Assembly: GCA_012840465.1 (NCBI GenBank)
Contig: DULJ01000100.1
Coordinates: 1-32,796, forward strand
Direction of reading: 5' to 3'
From: Caryophanales bacterium
Lineage (GTDB): Bacteria; Bacillota; Bacilli; Bacillales; Bacillaceae_J
DNA length: 32,796 nt
Shown: in pieces, positions 1 to 7,722 of the stretch
Layout: each line of letters opens with the position of its first letter
Numbering within the stretch: the stretch's first letter is position 1
The notes under the pieces: model-generated
What the model saw: only the letters and a program-made list of their open reading frames with translations
Told to the model about the DNA's origin: nothing
Database searches by the model: none
Translations under genes and position numbers: made by a program

Positions 1-10
1 ATTTTAAAAG

Positions 11-225
11 GTAGCTTTTCGAGCAGATCAAAGACTAAGAACGCCACATCCTGTGGCAACGTCTTTGTGACCCACGTCCTGTGGGCCTAAAAAATCTGGG
101 CGCAAATACGCCAAGGCGAATTTGATTTCAGTGGGTTAAGTCTAACCCACGCTGAATGAAGGTAAGCCTTGGGCGAGCCTAGCGATTTTTAAATTTAAAG
201 GTAATTATCGAGCAAGCTCGATAAA
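11..225. repeat. Modular palindromic intergenic repeat, copy 1
   Basis: Non-coding DNA before spoIVFA that shares blocks with 4399-4506 and 25841-25928. Block A (16-55) runs from TTTTCGAGCA to the small hairpin GCCAC-ATCCT-GTGGC, and a second hairpin CCCAC-GTCCT-GTGGG follows. Block B (about 90-128) contains the imperfect palindrome AAATACGCC-AA-GGCGAATTT and ends in TTTGATTT. A hairpin GGGTTA/TAACCC follows at about 132-149. Block C (151-175) begins GCTGAATGAAGGTAAG. Block D ends in the perfect palindrome TTATCGAGC-AA-GCTCGATAA (205-224). The start of block A resembles block D, so the first bases may be the tail of another unit that begins outside the window. I see no gene in 1-280. Confidence 0.75.
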
Positions 226-280
226 ATGCTTGTTCAAATTAAGGGTTTATTGCCCACTTGAATACTTGAGCGGGGGAATG

Positions 281-1084
281 ATGAAGGTGAGAAATCGAGT
301 CGATGATGTAAAAAGGAGAATAGCAAAACGGAAGAAGGAGCGCAGTTCAATTGGTGAATCACCAACTGTATCAAGAAGAAATGCATATTCGCTGCTTAAG
401 GATGAGGAGCGGTATGGGGAAGCACCGTTTTATGATTATGAGCCGGGTTCAAACTCGAAGCATCCAATTTTTCGATCTGAATTTATTATTTTACAAGTTT
501 TACTTGCAGTATGCTTATTTTTAATAGTAGGAATTCTGTTTAAGGATTCGTCTCCACGCTGGGAAAAGGCACGTACGTTTGTTAGTCAGACGATGGAAAA
601 GGAATTTCAATTTGCGGCCGTAATGAATTGGTATGAAAATCAATTTGGTAGGTCGGTTGCGCTATTACCGGAAATGAATAAAGGGCAAATACCTAATCAA
701 ATTGATCAAAGTGAAGATATTCAGCATGTTTATGCAGTGCCAGCGGCGGGGCGTGTGCTTGAGCCATTTTCAAAGGACCGTCAGGGGATTATGGTTGAAA
801 CAGGTCGCGATTCCTTCGTTGAGTCCATTGATGATGGTTTTATCATCGATGTTGGTGTTAAAGAGGATATTGGCAAAACAGTGGTTATTCAGCATGCCGA
901 TGGCAGCGAAACATGGTATGGAAATTTAAATTCAATTAACGTAAAGTTATATGAATTCGTGAAAAGTCGTACCCAATTAGGCCAAGTTACTAATACTGAA
1001 GATGGGCAAGCCGGAACTTTTTATTTTGCAATTAAAGAGGGTGACTCTTTTATTGACCCAATTCAGGTGATCAACTTTGACTAG
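281..1084 (+). CDS. spoIVFA: Stage IV sporulation protein FA (SpoIVFA)
   Basis: Regulatory partner of the intramembrane protease SpoIVFB. In the outer forespore membrane of the mother cell it anchors and holds SpoIVFB inactive until SpoIVB, made in the forespore, cleaves it, allowing pro-sigma-K processing. The protein (267 aa from this start) has a basic N-terminus rich in K/R, one membrane segment (FIILQVLLAVCLFLIVGI), and a C-terminal degenerate M23/LytM-like domain that includes VVIQHADGSETWYGNL. Tandem ATGs at 278 and 281 follow the GGGGG at 272-276; 281 has the better spacing and GTG 287 is also possible. An in-frame ATG at 230 exists but its extension (RVYCPLEYL) does not look like the family. 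It is followed after 14 nt by spoIVFB, the conserved Bacillus pairing. Confidence 0.93.
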   Translation: MKVRNRVDDVKRRIAKRKKERSSIGESPTVSRRNAYSLLKDEERYGEAPFYDYEPGSNSKHPIFRSEFIILQVLLAVCLFLIVGILFKDSSPRWEKARTFVSQTMEKEFQFAAVMNWYENQFGRSVALLPEMNKGQIPNQIDQSEDIQHVYAVPAAGRVLEPFSKDRQGIMVETGRDSFVESIDDGFIIDVGVKEDIGKTVVIQHADGSETWYGNLNSINVKLYEFVKSRTQLGQVTNTEDGQAGTFYFAIKEGDSFIDPIQVINFD

Positions 1085-1098
1085 GGTTGGTGAAGTCA

Positions 1099-1959
1099 TT
1101 GTCTAGAGTAACAGAGATCCTCAGTAAAATTTCAATTCATCCTTTATTTTGGCTTGTTGTAGGTATTGGGGTACTAACTGGACGATTTTTAGAAGTCATC
1201 ATGCTATTTACGATTGTATTTGTACATGAAATGGGCCATGTGATTACCGCAAATCATTTTCGCTGGCGAATAAAAAAAATCGAACTATTGCCATTCGGTG
1301 GCGTTGCTGAAATGGATGAGCATGGCAATCGACCTTTAGAAGAGGAGCTGCTTGTAATTTTAAGTGGACCGCTTCAGCACCTTTGGATGATGGCGCTCGC
1401 TTATATTCTTTTTTTTGTCGGATGGATTGATCAAAATACATATGATTTATTTTTGAAGCATAATCTGATGATTTTGATCTTTAATCTTTTACCGATTTGG
1501 CCATTGGATGGAGGGAAGCTTGTATTTCTCGGGATGTCGCTTAAGTTTCCGTTCAGCTTAGCCCATCGCTATTCATTGATGATATCGATTAGTATTGTAT
1601 GTTTGTTAATTTTAACAACGCTAGTTATCTATCCATTTCATTTGAATTTGTGGATTGTGGTTGCTTTCGTTATTTTCGCCCATTACATTGAGTGGAAACA
1701 AAGAAAGTTTGCTCATATTCGCTTTTTATTGGAACGATATTATGGGAGAAGCCGGGAGATCAAGGATTTGCGACCCATTGTCGTCAATGAAACCGACCAC
1801 CTCGTGGATGTTTTTGCCCAGTTCTGTCGAGGATGCAAACATCAAATTATTATGAAAGGTACCGACCGCGAGCAACTCACCTTTGATGAGAATGAGCTGC
1901 TTCACGCTTATTTTACCGAAAAGAGAACCAACGGAACGATGAGAGAAATATTTGGGTAG
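1099..1959 (+). CDS. spoIVFB: Stage IV sporulation protein FB, pro-sigma-K processing intramembrane metalloprotease
   Basis: Site-2-type zinc protease that removes the pro-sequence of sigma-K in the mother cell. With the TTG start at 1099 (SD GGTGA 1089-1093) the protein is 286 aa. The zinc motif HEMGH lies at residues 43-47 and the third ligand Asp at 137 in LLPIWPLDGGK; as I recall, B. subtilis uses H43, E44, H47 and D137, and this agreement is why I prefer 1099 over TTG 1087 or GTG 1090. Several hydrophobic segments span roughly residues 14-190. A soluble tail ending HAYFTEKRTNGTMREIF corresponds to the CBS-like ATP-sensing domain of the family. It directly follows its inhibitor spoIVFA, with which it should be co-transcribed. 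Confidence 0.95.
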   Translation: MSRVTEILSKISIHPLFWLVVGIGVLTGRFLEVIMLFTIVFVHEMGHVITANHFRWRIKKIELLPFGGVAEMDEHGNRPLEEELLVILSGPLQHLWMMALAYILFFVGWIDQNTYDLFLKHNLMILIFNLLPIWPLDGGKLVFLGMSLKFPFSLAHRYSLMISISIVCLLILTTLVIYPFHLNLWIVVAFVIFAHYIEWKQRKFAHIRFLLERYYGRSREIKDLRPIVVNETDHLVDVFAQFCRGCKHQIIMKGTDREQLTFDENELLHAYFTEKRTNGTMREIFG

Positions 1960-1970
1960 GATGGGGCATG

Positions 1971-1996
1971 GGGGACTGTGTCCTGTTTTTTGTTTT
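1971..1996 (+). terminator. Weak intrinsic terminator after spoIVFB
   Basis: A short stem GGAC-TGT-GTCC (1973-1983), with one extra wobble pair, is followed at once by T-rich DNA (TTTTTTGTTTT). It lies 12 nt after the spoIVFB stop and before the tandem repeat array. The four- to five-pair stem is weak. Confidence 0.4.
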
Positions 1997-2038
1997 GCGG
2001 AAGACAGAAATGGATTAAAGCCAGACAAATGGTTTAGT

Positions 2039-2657
2039 GACTGAACTTTGTCCTCAAAGCCGGTGATTGACACCCGAACCGAGGCAAAAGCAGTTTCTCC
2101 TGTCCCCAAAGGTGGTGATTGCCGCCCGAACCGAGGTAAAAGCAGTCTCTCCTGTCCTCCAAGCGGCTGATTGACCCCCAAATCGAGGCAAAAGCAGTTT
2201 CTCCTGTCCTCAAAGGTGGTGATTGCCGCCCGAACCGAGGCAAAAGCAGTTTCTCCTGTCCTCAAAGCGGCTGATTGACACCCAAATCGAGGCAAAAGCA
2301 GTCTTTCTTGTCCTCAAAGCGGCTGATTGCCGCCCGAACCGAGGTAAAAGCAGTTTCTCCTGTCCTTAAAGCGGGTGATTGCCGCCCGAACTGAGGGAAA
2401 AGCAGTTTCTCCTGTCCTCAAAGCGAATGATTGCCACCCGAACTGAGGCAAAAGCAGTTTCTCCTGTCCTCAAAGGTGGTGATTGACGCCCGAACCGAGG
2501 CAAAAGCAGTTTCTCGTGTCCTCAAAGGTGGTGATTGCCGCCCGAACTGAGGGAAAAGCAGTTTCTCCTGTCCTCAAAGCGGGTGATTGCCGCCCGAACC
2601 GAGGGAAAAGCAGTTTCTCCTGTCCTCAAAGCGAATGATTGCCGCCCGAACTGAGGT
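2039..2657. repeat. 52-bp tandem repeat array, about 12 units
   Basis: The core GATTG recurs at 2065, 2117, 2169, 2221, 2273, 2325, 2377, 2429, 2481, 2533, 2585 and 2637, exactly 52 bp apart each time. Each unit carries CCCGAACCGAGGCAAAAGC followed by AGTTTCTCCTGTCCTCAAAG. A decayed partial unit precedes the first copy and the last copy breaks off after GAACTGAGG. Units differ only by substitutions (for example GACACCC or GCCGCCC; CCAAATCG in units 2169 and 2273), with no indels. Since 52 is not a multiple of 3, apparent reading frames through it change register and are not a protein repeat. The array occupies most of the spoIVFB-rng gap (1960-2801); I see no gene there. Confidence 0.95.
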
Positions 2658-2734
2658 TCAAGTTGGAAATCTTGTCATTCAGAAGGATCGTAAATCTGAA
2701 CTAGCTTAATCATCTATTATGCCCCGTTGATCTA

Positions 2735-2763
2735 TTGTTCCCCCACTCCCCCTATAGTACAAT
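2735..2763 (+). promoter_or_regulatory. Probable sigma-A promoter of rng
   Basis: TTGTTC (2735-2740) and TACAAT (2758-2763) are separated by 17 nt, close to the TTGACA/TATAAT consensus. It lies 38 nt before the rng start and just after the repeat array, so rng appears to have its own promoter. Confidence 0.6.
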
Positions 2764-2801
2764 GATTCTACAATTACCCTTACAGTAAAGGAAGAAATCG
2801 T

Positions 2802-4286
2802 TTGAGAAAAATTATTTTGAACTGTCGTCCATTGGAAAAACGGGCTGCGTTGGTAGAAGATGATAAATTAGTAGAGCTGTTTATAGAATCGTCCGAAGGT
2901 GAGTCAATTGTTGGCAACATTTATAAAGGGCGGGTTGAAAAGATTGTAGCGGGGCTACAAGCAGCATTCATTAATATCGGGCTTGAACGCAATGGATTTC
3001 TGCAAATTGATCAACTTGCAAATTATAAGTCGTTGGACCCCGACGAAAAGCGTAAAGTGTCAATTTCTAACTTGCTTCATGAAGGGCAAGAGGTTGTTGT
3101 TCAAGTAACAAAGGACAGTTTCGGAGAAAAGGGTCCTAGGTTAAAAACCTTATTGGAGCTTTCGGGTAGGTTCCTCGTGTATATGCCCAATGATCCGCAA
3201 ATTGCCGTATCAAAAAAAAATGATGAAGCAGAAAGAGAAAGTTGGCGTCGTTTTGGCCAAGCTATCTGCGATAAAAATAAGAATGAAGGTTTAATTTTTC
3301 GAACAGCATGTGCCACAAAAGCCAAAGAAACAATTCAAATGGAAATTGAGTTTTTGAAAAAACGCTGGAGCGAAATCACTAAAGAACAACCACAGAGAAA
3401 AACGCCATCCCTTCTTTATAAAGATGCGGATCTCTTAGAATTCATTGTACAAGATTTAATTGGTGATGAACCAACTGAGATTATCGTTGATGAGGGCACC
3501 ACTTTTCGAGCTCTTAAAGAAAGAATTTCTATATACGATGACAAAGCCACTGTAATCAATCACTATATGAAAAAGGAAGACATATTTTCCAATTTCGGAA
3601 TTGAACAGGAAATCGAACGGAGTCTAAATCCGTTTGTTGAACTTGAAAATGGCGTTAGTTTAATGATTGAGCAAACGGAGGCTATGACTGTAATTGATGT
3701 TAATTCAGGGAAATTTACAGGAAAACATCATGCTAAAGACACAATCCTGAAAACAAATGAACTAGCGGCTGCAGAAATCGCTAGGCAGCTTCGGCTTCGA
3801 AATATCGGTGGAATCATTATCATTGATTTTATCAATATGGAGTCTCAAAAAGATCGTGAATTCATCAAGAATAAGCTTAACGCCGCATTAAGACGAGACC
3901 GCAACTATACAAAGGTATACGGCTTTACTCAGTTAGGTCTCTTAGAAATGACTCGGAAAAAAGAACAAAAATCATTGCTTGAAAAATTAACGACGACCTG
4001 TCCAACCTGCCACAATGTAGGCAGAGTTCTTTCCCCAGAGCAGGTGACCCATCAAATGGAAAGAGCACTCTGGGCATACAAAGGGATGGATCACGAAGCT
4101 GTTTGGGTGGAAGTCCCTACGCCAGTATTGGAGTTATTCAAAGCAAACGCGAATGTCAAACTGAAGCAGCTTGAAGAAACTTTAGGCTACAAAATATTGC
4201 TGACCGGCAGTGACCGGCTAATTGAGAAAATGGAGGTAAGGCATCTTGGTACTGAAAGTGAGATTATCTCTAGGATTTCTAAGTAA
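2802..4286 (+). CDS. rng: Ribonuclease G/E family endoribonuclease
   Basis: Single-strand-specific endoribonuclease of the RNase E/G family, acting in rRNA maturation and mRNA turnover. Residues about 35-115 form an S1-type RNA-binding domain (GNIYKGRVEKIVAGLQAAFI). The DNase I-like catalytic part carries VIDVNSGKFTG with Asp299 and IIIIDFINM with Asp342, the two magnesium ligands of the family. The zinc-link motif CPTC is at 400-403. At 494 aa it matches bacterial RNase G and lacks an RNase E-type scaffold tail. The start is TTG with AAAGGAAG upstream (2787-2794). B. subtilis 168 lacks this family, but a number of other Bacillaceae have it just upstream of rplU, as here. Confidence 0.95.
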   Translation: MRKIILNCRPLEKRAALVEDDKLVELFIESSEGESIVGNIYKGRVEKIVAGLQAAFINIGLERNGFLQIDQLANYKSLDPDEKRKVSISNLLHEGQEVVVQVTKDSFGEKGPRLKTLLELSGRFLVYMPNDPQIAVSKKNDEAERESWRRFGQAICDKNKNEGLIFRTACATKAKETIQMEIEFLKKRWSEITKEQPQRKTPSLLYKDADLLEFIVQDLIGDEPTEIIVDEGTTFRALKERISIYDDKATVINHYMKKEDIFSNFGIEQEIERSLNPFVELENGVSLMIEQTEAMTVIDVNSGKFTGKHHAKDTILKTNELAAAEIARQLRLRNIGGIIIIDFINMESQKDREFIKNKLNAALRRDRNYTKVYGFTQLGLLEMTRKKEQKSLLEKLTTTCPTCHNVGRVLSPEQVTHQMERALWAYKGMDHEAVWVEVPTPVLELFKANANVKLKQLEETLGYKILLTGSDRLIEKMEVRHLGTESEIISRISK

Positions 4287-4304
4287 AAGGAATACTAAAT
4301 GTAA

Positions 4305-4334
4305 TTGACAATTTTTAATTCAATATGCTATGAT
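4305..4334 (+). promoter_or_regulatory. Sigma-A promoter of the rplU-prp-rpmA operon
   Basis: A perfect TTGACA (4305-4310) and TATGAT (4329-4334) are 18 nt apart. The start would give a leader of about 260 nt before rplU, holding a copy of the palindromic repeat and the L21 leader structure. Confidence 0.75.
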
Positions 4335-4398
4335 TTTCATTGTGTTTAACTTCAGTCAGCAGAAGTCTGACATTTTCATTCATCTAGGTATCAAGCTT

Positions 4399-4506
4399 GC
4401 CGAATGAAGGTAAAGCCTTTGGCGGAGGCCACAGATTTTCTAGTGGTAATTTATCGAGCTTGCTTGATAAAAATCTGGGCGTAAATACGCCAAGGTGTAT
4501 TTGATT
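4399..4506. repeat. Modular palindromic intergenic repeat, copy 2
   Basis: Shares blocks with 11-225 and 25841-25928, in the order C-D-B: CCGAATGAAGGTAAAGCC (4400-4417), the palindrome TTATCGAGC-TT-GCTTGATAA (4451-4470), then AAATCTGGGCGTAAATACGC (4471-4490) and the arm GGTGTATTTGATT. It lies between the rplU promoter and the L21 leader, so it is transcribed as part of the rplU 5' UTR. With the leader below it accounts for the 314-nt stretch between rng and rplU. Confidence 0.75.
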
Positions 4507-4590
4507 GTAGCGCACCACAGCTACAACCGCACAGAACAGGTTGTAAACTGACATCCAGTACCTGGGATGGCGAGTCTTAGTATAAGAGGA
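4507..4590 (+). promoter_or_regulatory. L21 ribosomal-protein leader
   Basis: A structured 5' UTR just before rplU. It shows a stem CAG-c-TACAACC (4518-4528) with GGTTGTA-aa-CTG (4539-4550) and a second hairpin CATCC (4552-4556) with GGATG (4565-4569), followed by the SD. Position and paired elements match what I recall of the L21 leader family of Firmicutes, thought to mediate autogenous control of the L21 operon. A competing hairpin GTAGC/GCTAC (4507-4524) overlaps the first stem and could be an alternative fold. The family call is from memory; a covariance-model search would confirm it. Confidence 0.7.
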
Positions 4591-4600
4591 GGTGCAGAGA

Positions 4601-4909
4601 ATGTACGCAATTATCGAAACAGGCGGTAAACAAGTTAAAGTTGAAGAAGGACAAGCAATCTACATCGAAAAGCTTAACGTTGGAGCTGGTGAGACTGTAA
4701 CTTTTGACAAAGTGTTAATGGTAGGTGGCGAAAACGTAAAAGTTGGAAGCCCAACTGTAGAAGGTGCTACTGTAACAGGTAAAGTTGAAAAGCAAGGTCG
4801 CGCTAAGAAAATTATCGTTTTCAAGTATAAGTCTAAGAAAAACTACAAGCGTAAGCAAGGTCATCGTCAACCATACACTAAAGTTATTATTGAAAGAATT
4901 AACGGTTAA
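4601..4909 (+). CDS. rplU: 50S ribosomal protein L21
   Basis: Large-subunit protein that binds 23S rRNA. The product of 102 aa begins [18 protein letters not shown], the typical L21 N-terminus, and carries the C-terminal signature [17 protein letters not shown]. The ATG at 4601 follows the SD AGAGGAGGTG (4585-4594); an in-frame GTG at 4592 lies inside that SD and is rejected. First gene of the rplU-prp-rpmA operon, 12 nt before prp. Probably controlled through the preceding L21 leader. Confidence 0.98.
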   Translation: MYAIIETGGKQVKVEEGQAIYIEKLNVGAGETVTFDKVLMVGGENVKVGSPTVEGATVTGKVEKQGRAKKIIVFKYKSKKNYKRKQGHRQPYTKVIIERING

Positions 4910-4921
4910 TAGGTTGATTGA

Positions 4922-5254
4922 ATGATTAAAGTTATCATTACGAGGCGCGCAGACCATTCAATTGAGTCGTTTGAAATAAGCGGACATGCAGAATCTGGTC
5001 CATATGGACATGATTTAGTGTGTGCAGCCGTATCAGCTGTTTCATTCGGAACAGTAAATGCGGTTTATAGTTTATGTCAGACAAAGCTTGAAATTGAACA
5101 AGGTAAAAAAGGCGGCTTTCTCCGCTGTGTTGTTCCAGATCATCTCGATCAAGACAACAATGAGAAGGTACAACTATTACTTGAGGGTATGCTCGTATCT
5201 TTACAAACGATTGAAAATGATTATGGCAAATACATTCAGATTCAAGATAATTAA
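4922..5254 (+). CDS. prp: Ribosomal-processing cysteine protease Prp (YsxB)
   Basis: Cysteine protease that removes the N-terminal extension of ribosomal protein L27 in Firmicutes. At 110 aa it has family length. The catalytic residues are visible as His22 in SGHAESGPYGHD and Cys34 in LVCAAVSAVSFGT. It sits between rplU and rpmA, the universal arrangement for this protease, and the neighbouring L27 here keeps the cleavable extension (see rpmA). The SD is weak (GGTTGA 4914-4919, overlapping the region after the rplU stop), so translation may depend on coupling to rplU. Confidence 0.95.
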   Translation: MIKVIITRRADHSIESFEISGHAESGPYGHDLVCAAVSAVSFGTVNAVYSLCQTKLEIEQGKKGGFLRCVVPDHLDQDNNEKVQLLLEGMLVSLQTIENDYGKYIQIQDN

Positions 5255-5261
5255 TACTAAG

Positions 5262-5374
5262 GGTAACTAGGACCGAGAAGTTCTGGGCGTCGAAGTCACG
5301 AGTACCGGAGCGTATTATATACGTGAGGAACAGAGTGGCGAGACAACGACGAAATTCTACGGTCATAGTTAGCC
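5262..5374 (+). ncRNA. Candidate structured RNA element between prp and rpmA
   Basis: The 139-nt gap between prp and rpmA folds on paper into one long irregular hairpin. The closing stem pairs AACTA (5265-5269) with TAGTT (5366-5370), GACCG (5271-5275) with CGGTC (5360-5364) and AGAA (5276-5279) with TTCT (5355-5358). Next, CGTCG (5288-5292) pairs with CGACG (5347-5351) and GTC (5295-5297) with GAC (5342-5344). The tip is CGTAT-TAT-ATACG (5311-5323). AGTA (5301-5304) opposite GAA (5328-5330) resembles a bacterial loop E motif. The element ends 6 nt before the rpmA SD. I do not recognise it as a named family; a cis-regulator of rpmA or a mobile hairpin repeat are both possible. Confidence 0.6.
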
Positions 5375-5393
5375 GTAATAGGAGGTGAAACTG

Positions 5394-5678
5394 ATGTTAA
5401 GACTTGATCTTCAGTTTTTCGCATCTAAAAAAGGGGTAGGTAGTACTAAAAACGGTCGTGACTCTATCTCTAAGCGTCTAGGCGCCAAGCGTGCTGATGG
5501 CCAATTTGTTAACGGTGGAGAAATCCTTTACCGTCAACGTGGTACAAAAATCTACCCAGGAAATAACGTGGGTCGTGGTGGTGACGACACATTGTTTGCT
5601 AAAACAGCTGGTGTAGTACGTTACGAGCGTGTTGGTCGTGACAAGAAGCAAGTAAGTGTATACCCAGTAGCTCAATAA
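5394..5678 (+). CDS. rpmA: 50S ribosomal protein L27, with Prp-cleaved N-terminal extension
   Basis: Large-subunit protein whose N-terminus reaches the peptidyl-transferase centre. The product is 94 aa, the usual Bacillus length. It starts [18 protein letters not shown]: residues 1-9 are the Firmicutes extension, cut by Prp after the paired Phe to expose ASKKG. The signature [18 protein letters not shown] follows and the end is [11 protein letters not shown] 5394 follows SD GGAGGTG (5381-5387); GTG 5385 lies within the SD and is rejected. Unlike in B. subtilis, as I recall it, a 139-nt structured gap separates it from prp. Confidence 0.98.
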   Translation: MLRLDLQFFASKKGVGSTKNGRDSISKRLGAKRADGQFVNGGEILYRQRGTKIYPGNNVGRGGDDTLFAKTAGVVRYERVGRDKKQVSVYPVAQ

Positions 5679-5705
5679 GATCATTATATCTTACCCGAGA
5701 AGAGA

Positions 5706-5735
5706 GGCTCTAACCAGATATGGTTGGAGCCTTTT
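5706..5735 (+). terminator. Intrinsic terminator of the rplU operon
   Basis: GGCTCTAACC (5706-5715) pairs with GGTTGGAGCC (5722-5731), with one G-U pair and a six-base loop, followed by TTTT. It ends the rplU-prp-rpmA operon. Confidence 0.8.
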
Positions 5736-5747
5736 GAATTATCGGAA

Positions 5748-5818
5748 ACCCCTATAGATCCAATATATCCATTAAGTGAAATATTTGGTATAATGCTAAC
5801 ATCAAAACTTATAGGGGT
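5748..5818. repeat. 9-bp inverted repeat flanking the spo0B promoter
   Basis: ACCCCTATA (5748-5756) and TATAGGGGT (5810-5818) are perfect reverse complements, 53 nt apart. The right arm contains the AGGGG that serves as the spo0B SD. The left arm lies upstream of the spo0B promoter, so only transcripts reading through from rpmA would contain both arms. Confidence 0.6.
5786..5794 (+). promoter_or_regulatory. Extended -10 promoter of spo0B
   Basis: TGGTATAAT is a perfect -10 hexamer (5789-5794) preceded by the TGn extension. No good -35 is seen at 16-18 nt upstream, which fits an extended -10 promoter. It is 30 nt before the spo0B ATG. Confidence 0.6.
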
Positions 5819-5824
5819 AAAATT

Positions 5825-6367
5825 ATGGAAAAAGCATGGGATGCAGTTGAAATTTTGAGGCATTCACGCCACGATTGGTTAAATAAGCTGCAATTAATCA
5901 AAGGTAATCTCGCTTTAGAACGATTAGATCGTGTTAATGAAATTATAGAAGAAATCATTATGGATACGAAAAACGAATCCAAACTTACGAATTTAAAAGC
6001 ACCCCAACTGGCAACGTTATTGATGCTATTTAATTGGGAAGAGCAACATTTTTTTCTTGAGTTTGAAGTTTTGGGTGATGAGCGAAACCTATCTCAACTC
6101 GATCATGAAATAACAGCGTGGTGCAATGCTTTTTTAAACAAAATTAACAAGGTTATTAAACCATTTGCAGAAAATCATCTGATTCTTTCATTACATTTAT
6201 CTGAACAAGAAGTTCGTTTCATTTTCGATTTTAGAGGAATAATAGAAGATCAAAGTAAAATTTCAAGCTACCTCGAAGAACGAAAGAATGATGCTTTGAT
6301 TCAAGTAGTAGAGTATGAAGTACATAATGAAGAAATGGTAGTAGTAACTGCTTTAGCTTTAGATTGA
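5825..6367 (+). CDS. spo0B: Sporulation initiation phosphotransferase Spo0B
   Basis: Phosphorelay protein that passes phosphate from Spo0F to Spo0A. The N-terminal helical hairpin carries the phospho-acceptor motif LRHSRHDWLNKLQLIKGN with the active His at residue 16 (H30 in B. subtilis, whose N-terminus is longer). The C-terminal half is a divergent histidine-kinase-like fold without the ATP-binding motifs. At 180 aa it is near the usual 192 aa. SD AGGGG (5813-5817) precedes ATG 5825. It sits directly before obgE, 12 nt apart, as in B. subtilis, where Obg is also needed for phosphorelay activation. Confidence 0.95.
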   Translation: MEKAWDAVEILRHSRHDWLNKLQLIKGNLALERLDRVNEIIEEIIMDTKNESKLTNLKAPQLATLLMLFNWEEQHFFLEFEVLGDERNLSQLDHEITAWCNAFLNKINKVIKPFAENHLILSLHLSEQEVRFIFDFRGIIEDQSKISSYLEERKNDALIQVVEYEVHNEEMVVVTALALD

Positions 6368-7663
<1,296 letters not shown>

Positions 7664-7669
7664 TCTTGG

Positions 7670-7700
7670 AAAAGACTGTCTTTAACGGGCAGTCTTTTTC
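7670..7700 (+). terminator. Intrinsic terminator after obgE
   Basis: AAAAGACTGTC (7670-7680) pairs with GGCAGTCTTTT (7688-7698), with a wobble pair, followed by T residues. It lies 6 nt after the obgE stop and ends the spo0B-obgE unit. Confidence 0.75.
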
Positions 7701-7722
7701 TAACATTGTCGAGGGGTTATGG

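Noticed and set aside
11-225. tRNA or small-RNA gene suggested by the short hairpins before spoIVFA
   Set aside because: No cloverleaf, anticodon arm or T-loop GTTCRA is visible, and the same blocks recur at two other intergenic sites, so a repeat explains them better.
1726-2295. Minus-strand reading frame of 189 codons with apparent 17-residue repeats (GETAFASVR)
   Set aside because: It crosses the 52-bp DNA repeats and the end of spoIVFB. The period is not a multiple of 3, so the register changes from unit to unit, and there is no SD. It is a by-product of the tandem array.
2039-2657. Possible CRISPR array
   Set aside because: The whole 52-bp unit is repeated. There are no unique spacers between short identical repeats and no cas genes nearby.
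7666-7722. TTG start at 7666 for pheB
   Set aside because: It would put coding sequence inside the obgE terminator hairpin and has no SD. GTG 7723 has a good SD and matches family length.
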